Source of the DNA: Spirochaetaceae bacterium
GTDB lineage: Bacteria > Spirochaetota > Spirochaetia > SZUA-6 > Bin103
Reading direction: 5' to 3'
DNA: 27,623 bases
Assembly (NCBI GenBank): GCA_028818385.1
Contig: JAPPNY010000231.1
Coordinates: forward strand, 1 to 27,623
This document shows, piece after piece, positions 1 to 6,511 of the stretch. The notes under the pieces are model-generated. The model searched no databases. It was not told the origin of the DNA and worked only from the letters and a program-made list of their open reading frames with translations. The translations under genes and the position numbers were made by a program. Every line of letters starts with the position of its first letter. Within the stretch, counting starts at the first letter, position 1.

Positions 1-282
1 GACGCGCTCCTCCTGACTCGCTCTCCCGAAACCGGGGATTGCCGGACAGGAACTACCTAGAGCCAGCCACCTATCTTCGGAGACTGGATTACCTTCCTCA
101 AGGTCTCTGCGTATCCTCGTCAACTGTAGGTTCACCTGTAGCATGTCACCTTGCTCGTCCAGGTCATCCGCCATCCTGAGCAGATGGGTACGCATGACAG
201 GTTCCTTTACGTTCTCCGCATGGGAACGGACACGTCTTGCGTCGTCACGCCTCTCTGCTACAGCCTTCTCGACTACATCCAT
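1..282 (-). CDS. partial hypothetical protein, helical/coiled-coil-like N-terminal part
   Basis: A minus-strand frame starting ATG at 282 stays open for 94 codons to the window edge, so the C-terminus lies outside. A GGAGG lies 10 nt upstream of the ATG and supports this start; a GTG two codons upstream is possible. The peptide begins MDVVEKAVAERRDDARRV and is rich in Glu, Arg, Asp and Leu, with heptad-like hydrophobic spacing over residues 25-65, so it is probably helical. I do not recognise the family. Codon choice (several GTA, CTA, AGA, ATA) is less GC-rich than in neighbouring genes, which could mean recent acquisition. The interval 283-511 between it and the next gene shows no convincing gene. 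Confidence 0.5.
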   Translation of the reverse strand, partial: MDVVEKAVAERRDDARRVRSHAENVKEPVMRTHLLRMADDLDEQGDMLQVNLQLTRIRRDLEEGNPVSEDRWLALGSSCPAIPGFGRASQEERV

Positions 283-511
283 TCTCACGGGGCCTCCCGA
301 CGGCACACACTAAGAGGCTTGTCAGAACATCGCCCATCCGTCAAGCCCGGTCTCGATTCTTCGTTCTCATTACCCCCCCATATGCGAATGCCGCACTGGA
401 AAGGATTCGAGCTAGTCCCGCTTCGGACGATGGTCCGCGAAGTGGAAGGATCATCGACCGTGGGATTCTCTCGACTGTTGCTTGGAGTCGCACGACTTCC
501 GGGCCGGGGGA

Positions 512-1393
512 TCAGTCGGTGCGGTGGCCCTGCCCCTCGCGAGGATTCTCCAGCGCGTCGGCCCAGAGACGGCTCCAGGTGTCGTAGCTGGACATGACGC
601 TTGACGGGGCGGTGCGGCTGCGGACGATGAAGTCCGGGTGCGCCGTCCGGCCGGTGTGTTGCCCGGTCGGCTGATAGCGCAGGTCGAGCGACCACCGGCA
701 CCGGTCGGAGACGTTCGGCACCGAGCAATGCGGCGTGAAGCGCGTGAGCAGGACCACGTCGCCCGGCACGCACTCCAGCAGCACGGGCTCCGCCGCCGGC
801 ATCAGGTCGGGGACGATCATCGTACCGCCCTCCTTCTGGTGGCGCAGGTAGCCCAGCTTCGACACGCCCGGCAGCACCTGCAGGCAGCCCATCTCGACGG
901 TGCTGTCACTGAGCGGCAGCCAGCAGGTGACCACGTTGGAGCCCTCCGCCTCCTTCATCATGACCCCGGCGTCCTGATGCCACGGCACCCCGTGGGACCA
1001 GGAGCTGTCGCCGAACTCGGACGGCGGCTTGGCGCGCACGTGCTGGATGGGGTTGCAGGTGATCTCGGAGCCGACCAGCGGCTCGACCAGGTCCAGCAGG
1101 CTCTCGTTGGACAGGAACGCGAACATCGCCGGGGTCCGCATCTGCATGATGTCCATGCCGTCGCCGATCTCGCCGGTCTGCTTCAGCAACAGGCCGTAGC
1201 GGGTATCGAACGAAGCGCCCTCGCACCGGTCGGTGAGCTTGCCCTCGTCATGCAGCTCGCCCGCCCGCCGGTCGATGAACGCCTCCAGCTCGTCGATCAC
1301 CGGCTGCGTGTCGGCGTCGGACACGACGCCGGGAACGAGCAGATACCCCGTCTCCTCGAACGAACGCACCTGATCAGCGGTAAGGCGTGCCAT
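512..1393 (-). CDS. phytanoyl-CoA dioxygenase (PhyH) family Fe(II)/2-oxoglutarate oxygenase
   Basis: A 293-aa protein with the PhyH signature. The metal-binding HxD is H139 and D141 (in GVPWHQDAG). The distal histidine is H222 in PHCSVPNVSD. It is followed by R233, the expected 2-oxoglutarate carboxylate ligand, and the strand RWSLDLRYQPTG. The N-terminus (LTADQVRSFEETGYLLVPG) is the usual first helix and strand of the family. Family members hydroxylate small molecules or lipids with Fe(II) and 2-oxoglutarate; the substrate cannot be inferred. There is no signal peptide, so it is cytoplasmic. I chose ATG 1393 because homologues usually begin near MARLT. A GTG at 1411, 4 nt after a GAGGGAG, is an alternative that adds six residues. 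It is transcribed divergently from the Rieske remnant, and its own neighbours suggest no pathway. Confidence 0.88.
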   Translation of the reverse strand: MARLTADQVRSFEETGYLLVPGVVSDADTQPVIDELEAFIDRRAGELHDEGKLTDRCEGASFDTRYGLLLKQTGEIGDGMDIMQMRTPAMFAFLSNESLLDLVEPLVGSEITCNPIQHVRAKPPSEFGDSSWSHGVPWHQDAGVMMKEAEGSNVVTCWLPLSDSTVEMGCLQVLPGVSKLGYLRHQKEGGTMIVPDLMPAAEPVLLECVPGDVVLLTRFTPHCSVPNVSDRCRWSLDLRYQPTGQHTGRTAHPDFIVRSRTAPSSVMSSYDTWSRLWADALENPREGQGHRTD

Positions 1394-1453
1394 GTGCCCG
1401 CATACTGCCACATGTCTCCCTCGTGTATCCTCGTCCGCGGGAGGCTGGTCACG

Positions 1454-1649
1454 ATGTCCCTCGGCAGGCAGGAATTGATCGCAATGCTGCCCGACTTGAC
1501 GGCGCCTCTCTCGACGTCACGCGGGCTTCCGAACGCCGCCTGTGTAGACCCCGATCTCTTCGAGCTCGAACGCCAATCCCTGCTCGGCCGCACGAGCATA
1601 CGCGGAGGCCATCGGCAGCGATGTGGAGACGGGCGCGCTTGCCACGTAG
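1454..1649 (+). pseudogene. remnant of Rieske ring-hydroxylating oxygenase alpha subunit, N-terminal part
   Basis: From ATG 1454, 9 nt after a GGGAGG, the frame reads MSLGRQELIAMLPDL, then TAPLSTSRGLPNAACVDPD and LFELERQSLLGRT. This is the pre-Rieske N-terminus typical of aromatic-ring-hydroxylating dioxygenase alpha subunits (LPNxxYxDPxLFxLExxxLFxRTW). At about 1594 the similarity continues in another frame as AYAEAIGSDVETGAL and then meets TAG at 1647-1649. A frameshift has therefore removed the expected Trp after GRT. The CxH...CxxH Rieske cluster and the catalytic domain are absent. The remnant ends just before the RHH-MazF pair, as if that module replaced the rest of the gene. Family assignment is by pattern memory only. 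Confidence 0.55.
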
Positions 1650-1678
1650 CCATGCCCATAGCTATCGTCATAGCTATG
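1639..1678 (+). promoter_or_regulatory. predicted promoter and RHH operator of the antitoxin-mazF pair
   Basis: Two copies of the self-palindrome ATAGCTAT lie at 1658-1665 and 1670-1677, 12 bp apart. Together they form a larger inverted repeat with 9-bp arms (1657-1678) that ends in the antitoxin ATG. TTGCCA (1639-1644), an 18-nt spacer and TATCGT (1663-1668) make a plausible promoter placing the transcript start at about the ATG (1676). There is no Shine-Dalgarno upstream of that ATG, which fits a leaderless message. RHH antitoxins commonly repress their own promoter through such paired palindromes. The operator role is inferred. Confidence 0.5.
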
Positions 1679-1927
1679 CCAACCGTACAGATGACGATGG
1701 ATTCCGAGTTGCTTGCCAGGGTCGACCAGGTCGCCCGGAAGCTCCGTACCACCAGGTCCTCGTTCACCCGCGACGCTCTCCGTTCGGCACTGCAGCGGCA
1801 CGAGGAAGCAGAGCTCGAGGCGCGTCATGTCGCCGGCTACCGGCAGCACCCGACGTCCGCCGGGGAGTTCGACGTTCCTGAAGGAGATCGGGCGTGGGGT
1901 GACAATCCCTGGAACGACAGAGAATGA
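1676..1927 (+). CDS. ribbon-helix-helix antitoxin of a MazF-type module
   Basis: An 83-aa protein. Residues 1-40 (MPTVQMTMDSELL, then a VDQVARKL helix and the SSFTRDALRSAL helix) form an RHH/CopG DNA-binding domain: a short strand followed by two helices. The tail (RHVAGYRQHP, then GEFDVPEGDRAWGDN) matches the toxin-neutralising C-terminus of RHH antitoxins paired with MazF. It is expected to dimerise, bind the ATAGCTAT repeats over its own start, and cap the toxin. I chose ATG 1676 because this family typically begins Mxx(V/I)QMT. In-frame ATGs at 1652 and 1691 are also possible, and none of the three has a good Shine-Dalgarno. The toxin follows after 22 nt. Confidence 0.8.
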   Translation: MPTVQMTMDSELLARVDQVARKLRTTRSSFTRDALRSALQRHEEAELEARHVAGYRQHPTSAGEFDVPEGDRAWGDNPWNDRE

Positions 1928-1949
1928 CCGGCTGCGCCGAAGGTCACCG

Positions 1950-2264
1950 ATGAAACGCGCGGAGGTCCGTTGGTATCGATTCGCGTCACCGGACAAGCGG
2001 AGACCCGTTCTGATCCTGACGCGTGACTCGATCATTCCGTTCCTGGGGGAGGTGACCGTGGCACCCATCACCACGCGGATCCGCGACATCCCGAGCGAAG
2101 TGGCCCTCTCCGTGGAGGAAGGACTGCCGCGCGAGTGCGCCGTGAACTGCGACCACGTCCAGACCGTGCAGCGGGGCAAGCTCGGTGCCCTGATCACGAC
2201 GATCCCGCCGCGGGTGATGGATCAGGTCGCGGCCGCGGTCCGGTTCGCGCTTGACTTGGGCTGA
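1950..2264 (+). CDS. mazF: MazF/PemK-family mRNA interferase toxin
   Basis: A 104-aa protein, the usual MazF length. It starts MKRAEVRWYRF, with KRRPVLILTRD as the conserved strand and basic loop (residues 16-26), then EVTVAPITTRIRDIPSEV (34-51) carrying the VxPxT strand. The central CAVNCDHVQTVQRGKLG (63-79) corresponds to the conserved DQxxTVxxxxL region. Known members cleave RNA, usually mRNA, at short sequences when free of antitoxin. ATG 1950 is preceded at 6 nt by GAAGG, so it can be translated independently of the upstream antitoxin. It lies 27 nt before the enolase-superfamily gene, which may share the transcript. Cleavage specificity cannot be predicted from sequence. Confidence 0.87.
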   Translation: MKRAEVRWYRFASPDKRRPVLILTRDSIIPFLGEVTVAPITTRIRDIPSEVALSVEEGLPRECAVNCDHVQTVQRGKLGALITTIPPRVMDQVAAAVRFALDLG

Positions 2265-2291
2265 CTGACGAGCACGCTGACACCCGGAACC

Positions 2292-3857
2292 ATGTCGCTG
2301 AACCTCGATACGATCTCCTTTCGCACGCGATGGATGCGGACCCGCTTTCCGTTCCGGTACGGGATCGCTTCCATGACCGAGGTGCCGCACGTGTTCGTGC
2401 TCTTGGGCGGGTCGGTCGACGGAACGGCGTGCGCCGGCCTCGCCTCCGAGGGACTGCCGCCGAAGTGGTTCACCAAGGATCCGGACACGCGCTTCGAGGA
2501 GGACCTGCCGGCGATGGTGCGGGTCATCCGGCACGCCGCGGACCTTGCCACCAATTCGGCCCACGATTCGGTGTTCGCACTCTTGCAGCGGTTGCACTCG
2601 GCGCAGGCGGATTGGGCCGGCAGGCAGGAGATCCCCCCGCTGCTGGCCCACCTGGGGACCAGCCTGGTGGAGCGGGCGGCGATCGATGCCTTCTGCCGCG
2701 GGAGCGGGACCACCTTCGCGCGCGCCGTGCACGAGAACCTGCTCGGCGTCGAGCTCGGCGCGATCCATCCGGAGCTGGCGGGGAGCCGGCCGGCCGACTG
2801 GTTGCCCGCGCCGCTCCCCTCGGTCGTCGCCCGCCACACCGTCGGCCTGGGAGATCCCCTGCTGCCCGACCAGATCGCAGGCGAGGATCGCGTCGCCGAC
2901 GGGCTGCCCCATGCCCTGGCCGACGCGGCGGCGGCGTACGGGCTGAAGCACTTCAAGATCAAGGTGTCCGGGCGGCTGGAGACGGACGTTCCGCGGCTGC
3001 GTGCAGTGGCCGAGGTGCTCGAAGCCGCATCGCCCGGCTTCCGCCTCACCCTGGACGGCAACGAGCAGTACGGGGACGTCGCCACCTTCCGCGAGCACTG
3101 GGAGGCGTACCGGAACGAGCCGGCGCTGCGGTCGCTGTTCGACGGCGAACGGCTCCTGTTCGTGGAGCAGCCGCTGCACCGCGACATGGCGCTGAGCGGC
3201 GGTGTCGGCGAGGCGCTGGCGTCCTGGCCGGAGGCGCCGCCGATGATCATCGACGAGTCGGACGCAGAACTGGATTCGCTGCGCCTCGCGCTGGAGCTGG
3301 GGTACCGGGGGACGAGCCACAAGAACTGCAAGGGAGTGATCAAGGGCCTGGCGAACCGCTGCCTGATCGAGTGGCACCGGCGCAACCGGACGGATGCCGG
3401 GCCGTGGGTCATGAGCGGCGAGGACCTCGCCAACGTCGGGCCGGTGGCGCTGCTCAACGACCTGGCCGCGATGGCCGTCCTGGGCATCGGCGACGTGGAG
3501 CGCAACGGCCACCACTACCTGGCAGGGCTCGGCATGTTCCCGGAAGCGCTGCAGGCCGCGGTGTGCCGGGCGCATCCGGACCTCTATGCCATGCGACCGG
3601 AGGGATACGCGTCACTGCAGATCGCTGCAGGCCGCCTGTCCACCCGTAGCGTCCTGGCGTCCCCGTTTGGTCACGGCCTGGCACTCGACGATCAGACGCT
3701 TGCGATCCTGGGGGAGGAAGGACTGCCCGAGATCACGACCGACGGGCGGAGCATCGTGATCTCGCCGGCGGACTCGCATTCCGAGGCAGAGTTCCGCGCG
3801 TCTCTGGATCGCATCAACGAGAGGTTCGCACCAACGCTGAAGCGGCTTGCCGAATGA
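2292..3857 (+). CDS. enolase-superfamily (mandelate racemase/muconate lactonizing-like) protein
   Basis: A 521-aa protein carrying the enolase-superfamily active-site order. FKIKVSG supplies the KxK pair (K222, K224). Metal ligands follow at D255 in LTLDGNEQY, E292 in LFVEQPL and D321/E322 in MIIDESD. K344 or K347 in SHKNCKG is in the place of the second-face lysine. Such enzymes abstract a proton alpha to a carboxylate and perform racemisation, cycloisomerisation or dehydration. It is longer than the usual 350-400 aa, with extra sequence before the barrel (residues 40-200) and after it (about 420-521). The start has no clear Shine-Dalgarno, so a later Met (residue 15 or 28) is possible. The stop overlaps the Doc toxin start by 4 nt. 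Substrate unknown. Confidence 0.78.
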   Translation: MSLNLDTISFRTRWMRTRFPFRYGIASMTEVPHVFVLLGGSVDGTACAGLASEGLPPKWFTKDPDTRFEEDLPAMVRVIRHAADLATNSAHDSVFALLQRLHSAQADWAGRQEIPPLLAHLGTSLVERAAIDAFCRGSGTTFARAVHENLLGVELGAIHPELAGSRPADWLPAPLPSVVARHTVGLGDPLLPDQIAGEDRVADGLPHALADAAAAYGLKHFKIKVSGRLETDVPRLRAVAEVLEAASPGFRLTLDGNEQYGDVATFREHWEAYRNEPALRSLFDGERLLFVEQPLHRDMALSGGVGEALASWPEAPPMIIDESDAELDSLRLALELGYRGTSHKNCKGVIKGLANRCLIEWHRRNRTDAGPWVMSGEDLANVGPVALLNDLAAMAVLGIGDVERNGHHYLAGLGMFPEALQAAVCRAHPDLYAMRPEGYASLQIAAGRLSTRSVLASPFGHGLALDDQTLAILGEEGLPEITTDGRSIVISPADSHSEAEFRASLDRINERFAPTLKRLAE

Positions 3858-4273
3858 GATGGAGCCCTCCCCGGTTCCTTACCCTCGCCGAGGTGCTGTC
3901 GACTCTGCAGGACCAGACAACGCGCTACGGAGGTGAGTTCGGCGTCCGCGATCTGGGATTGGCCAGCTCCGCCATAGCGGCACCCCAGGTTTCGTTCGGC
4001 GGTCACCTTCTCCACGGAGATCTGTACGGGCTAGCTGCCGCATACGCGTTTCACTTGTGTCAGAACCATCCGTTCGTCGATGGCAACAAGCGCGTCGCGT
4101 TGGCCTCCGCGCTCGTGTTTCTCGATCTCAACGGCATTCGAATCACCGATCCGAAGGGGACGCTCTATCCGCTCATGATGGCGGTGGCGCGTGGCGAGAT
4201 GAGCAAGTCCGAGATCGCTTACACACTCCGCGAGTTGTCGGAGCCGCGGAACAGGTCGCGGAAAGCACCATGA
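3854..4273 (+). CDS. doc: Doc-type (Fic fold) death-on-curing toxin
   Basis: A 139-aa protein of standard Doc length. The active-site loop HPFVDGNKRVA (H72 to A82) fits the Doc form HxFx(D/N)xNKR, with Lys in place of the Gly of AMP-transferring Fic enzymes. The N-terminal FLTLAEVLSTL and VRDLGLASSAIAAP helices are also typical. Characterised Doc phosphorylates elongation factor Tu and halts translation. Its partner, normally a Phd-type antitoxin, is usually encoded directly upstream. Here the ATG overlaps the stop of the enolase-superfamily gene (ATGA), and I see no antitoxin frame on either side. It is either an orphan or neutralised by something unrecognised. It converges on vapC, 25 nt away. 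Confidence 0.83.
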   Translation: MRWSPPRFLTLAEVLSTLQDQTTRYGGEFGVRDLGLASSAIAAPQVSFGGHLLHGDLYGLAAAYAFHLCQNHPFVDGNKRVALASALVFLDLNGIRITDPKGTLYPLMMAVARGEMSKSEIAYTLRELSEPRNRSRKAP

Positions 4274-4298
4274 GGTCGCAACCTGACTGAATGTCCGC

Positions 4299-4742
4299 CT
4301 ATGCGTGCGACTCTGACGTGAGCGGATTCACCCAGCGGACACCGGCGAAGCGACTGAAGTCCGCGTCGTTGGAATAGACCTCGCCGCCATACTCCACGGC
4401 GTGGGCGGCAATCTGAACGTCCGTCGTCAGGTTCCCGCCGGTTCCCAGGGTCGTCAGCAGCCGGAACGCCGTGTCCAGGTGGCGGGTGCCCGGCACCAGG
4501 AACATCACGTGTGCCCGACCAAGCCAGCGTTGCACCCGTTCGATCGCGTCCTCCACCGACAAGGGGTCGACGAGCACCCGGCGGTTCGTTGCGAGGCGGA
4601 TGAACCCGAACAGACACACGGCGGCAATGCCGACCTGACGCTCGCCGTTCATCACCTGCTCCCACCAGCGGCGCGCCGACTCGTGCTGTGGGAATGCGTC
4701 GATTTCCGCGTACAGCATGAGGTTGACGTCGGGGACGATCAC
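4299..4742 (-). CDS. vapC: VapC-family PIN-domain ribonuclease toxin
   Basis: A 147-aa PIN-domain protein. D5 in VPDVNLMLYA, D108 in LTTDVQIAAHA, and D126 and D128 in SNDADFSRF form the acidic metal site. The frequent second-position Glu is missing: that stretch reads LFGFIRLATN, as I recall for the TIGR00028-like VapC branch. VapC toxins cleave tRNA or rRNA using Mg(II) when released from antitoxin. The start is GTG 4742, overlapping the antitoxin stop in a GTGA, so toxin translation is coupled to antitoxin translation. The gene converges with doc on the other strand. Confidence 0.87.
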   Translation of the reverse strand: MIVPDVNLMLYAEIDAFPQHESARRWWEQVMNGERQVGIAAVCLFGFIRLATNRRVLVDPLSVEDAIERVQRWLGRAHVMFLVPGTRHLDTAFRLLTTLGTGGNLTTDVQIAAHAVEYGGEVYSNDADFSRFAGVRWVNPLTSESHA

Positions 4743-5005
4743 CGCTTCGCCCGCAGCTTCTCGATCACCGCATCATCCTCCAGCTCGTCGACCAGCTTGT
4801 TGAACGATGCGACGTCGATGCCGGGCCGCAGAGACGTCCTGTGAGGCTGGACGCGGAATACCCCCTGACGTGCCGCCGCGGTCGAAGGCGCCAGACCCTT
4901 GCGAATTGCTTCGTTGACGACCTGCTTGAACGGCTTTCGCTGCCGGTGCGCCTCTTCCGTGAGCAACCGGGCAACATCGGAGTCGAGCGTCAAGGTGGTT
5001 CTCAT
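4739..5005 (-). CDS. vapB: VapB-type ribbon-helix-helix antitoxin
   Basis: An 88-aa protein. Residues 1-40 (MRTTLTLDSDVARLL, then FKQVVNEAIRKGL) give the strand-helix-helix of an RHH DNA-binding domain. Residues 41-88 are a basic linker followed by an acidic tail (VDELEDDAVIEKL) suited to plug the VapC active site. It is expected to neutralise the downstream VapC and to repress its own promoter. ATG 5005 lies 3 nt from a 14-bp perfect palindrome and has no Shine-Dalgarno. The stop overlaps the toxin GTG start by 4 nt. It is divergent from the ankyrin gene, 68 nt away. Confidence 0.82.
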   Translation of the reverse strand: MRTTLTLDSDVARLLTEEAHRQRKPFKQVVNEAIRKGLAPSTAAARQGVFRVQPHRTSLRPGIDVASFNKLVDELEDDAVIEKLRAKR

Positions 5006-5008
5006 TCA

Positions 5009-5040
5009 GGCATCATGATGCCCCATTCCTCAGGCGTCAA
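5009..5040 (-). promoter_or_regulatory. predicted vapBC promoter with palindromic operator
   Basis: A 14-bp perfect palindrome, GGCATCATGATGCC, occupies 5009-5022. On the minus strand TTGACG (5040-5035), a 17-nt spacer and CATGAT (5017-5012) form a good sigma-70-like promoter whose -10 is inside the palindrome. The expected transcript start falls at about the vapB ATG (5005), which fits the absence of a Shine-Dalgarno. Binding of VapB here would block the promoter; that role is inferred. Confidence 0.5.
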
Positions 5041-5073
5041 CGTCGCAAGCCGGAGTAACATTCGCGACGCACC

Positions 5074-6501
5074 ATGAAATCGAATCAGGGCGAGGCGGCG
5101 CGGTTCCTGGATCTGGCATGCCTGACCTACGGCAACGACTCGACGGACAGGGTCGATCGCGCCAGGCGGATGCTAGCCGACCGGCCGTCGCTGGCGGCGG
5201 TCGATGCGCACACAGCCGCCGCGACGGGCGACGTGGAGGCACTGCGACGGATCCTGGGCGGAGACGCACGCCGCGCATCCGCGAGCGGGGGGCCGCGCAG
5301 GTGGCCGCCGCTGCTCTACCTCTGCTACTCGCGCGTGACCGAGCAGCTTCCCGAAGCGGACGCCATCGGCGCCGCCCGGCTGCTGATCGAGCACGGTGCC
5401 GACCCCAACGCCCACTTCATGTGGGGGCGAACGTACCGGTTCACGGCCCTCACCGGCGCGATGGGCGAAGGCGAGGGCGGCATCGCCAGCCAGCCGCCGC
5501 ATCCGCATGCCCCGGAGCTGGCCGAGCTGCTGCTCGACGCGGGGGCGGATCCCAACGACGCCCAGGGGCTCTACAACACGATGTTCCGGCCCGACAACCG
5601 CTGGCTGCACCTGCTCCTGGACCGCGGGCTTACCGCCCGGGACAGGATCAACTGGAAGACCGGCAACAGGGTCGGAACCCTCGACTTTCTCCTCGGTCAC
5701 GCGGCGACCAAGGGCTTCGCCGACCGGGTCGAGCTGCTGCTGCGGCACGGCGCCGATCCGCGCGGCAGCAGCTACTACAACGGCCGGACCCATTACGAGA
5801 ACGCGCTGTTGCACGGCTTCGGGGACGTCGCCGCGTTGCTGCGGCGCGCCGGCGCCACGCCGACGGAGCTGAGCCCGGAAGACCGCTTTCGGGCCGCCTG
5901 CATGAGCGGCGACGAGGCTGCCGCGCGCGCCGCGCTCGACGCCGCGCCGCAGAGCCTGAGCGGCCCCGAGCCGCTGCACACGGCCGCCTCGCTGGGCAAC
6001 GTGGACGCGGTGCGGTGCCTGCTGAACCTGGGCGCGGATCCGAACGCCACCGCGAAGGACGGCACGACCGCGCTGCACCACGCCGGGTGGAACGATCGGC
6101 GGGAGGTCGCCGAGGTCCTGGTCGCGCACGGGGCGCGGCCGCTGCGCGACGCCGATCACGGATCGTCGCCGGCAGGATGGGCCGACCACGCCGGCCATGC
6201 CGCCATGCGCGACTACCTGATCGACCACTGCACCGACGGCCTCGACCTGGTCTCCTTCGGCAGGGCCGTGGCGCTGCAACGCTACCTGTCGGAGCACCCC
6301 GGCTTTGCGACAAGCGTGACTCCGGGCGGGGGCTCGCCCCTCCATCACCTCCGCGACGACATCGACGATCTCGAACCGGTCGTGGACGCGCTCCTTGAGG
6401 CCGGCGCCGACCTCGGCGCCCGCGACTCGCGGAAGGAGACCGCACAGGAAAGCGCGGTACGGCGAGGTGAGCCCGCCGTCGCGGCCCTGCTGTCCCGGTG
6501 A
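5074..6501 (+). CDS. ankyrin-repeat protein
   Basis: A 475-aa protein made largely of ankyrin repeats. Clear repeat signatures are AARLLIEHGADPNA (100-113), LAELLLDAGADPND (149-162), VELLLRHGADPRG (219-231), PLHTAASLGNVDAVRCLLNL followed by GADPNA (300-325), TTALHHAGWNDRREVAEVL (331-349) and VVDALLEAGADLGARD near the C-terminus. Intervening segments are degenerate repeats. Ankyrin stacks mediate protein-protein contacts; no enzymatic domain is visible. There is no signal peptide or membrane segment, so a cytoplasmic protein is likely. No strong Shine-Dalgarno precedes ATG 5074, so the start is uncertain. The gene ends 10 bp from the end of the convergent LamG operon, with no terminator between them. 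In host-associated bacteria such proteins are sometimes effectors, but nothing here shows export. Confidence 0.85.
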   Translation: MKSNQGEAARFLDLACLTYGNDSTDRVDRARRMLADRPSLAAVDAHTAAATGDVEALRRILGGDARRASASGGPRRWPPLLYLCYSRVTEQLPEADAIGAARLLIEHGADPNAHFMWGRTYRFTALTGAMGEGEGGIASQPPHPHAPELAELLLDAGADPNDAQGLYNTMFRPDNRWLHLLLDRGLTARDRINWKTGNRVGTLDFLLGHAATKGFADRVELLLRHGADPRGSSYYNGRTHYENALLHGFGDVAALLRRAGATPTELSPEDRFRAACMSGDEAAARAALDAAPQSLSGPEPLHTAASLGNVDAVRCLLNLGADPNATAKDGTTALHHAGWNDRREVAEVLVAHGARPLRDADHGSSPAGWADHAGHAAMRDYLIDHCTDGLDLVSFGRAVALQRYLSEHPGFATSVTPGGGSPLHHLRDDIDDLEPVVDALLEAGADLGARDSRKETAQESAVRRGEPAVAALLSR

Positions 6502-6511
6502 GGATGCCCGC

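Noticed and set aside
151..597. Plus-strand frames at 151-597 and 237-587
   Set aside because: They run antisense to the left-edge partial gene and the PhyH end, without ribosome sites or recognisable sequence.
638..1927. Plus-strand frame of 429 codons spanning the PhyH gene and the RHH antitoxin
   Set aside because: Only its last 83 codons are a real RHH antitoxin; the upstream part is antisense to PhyH and includes the Rieske remnant in another context.
2222..3575. Long minus-strand frames opposite the enolase-superfamily gene
   Set aside because: Plus-strand active-site motifs are convincing, and the minus frames give Arg/Ser-rich sequence with no recognisable fold.
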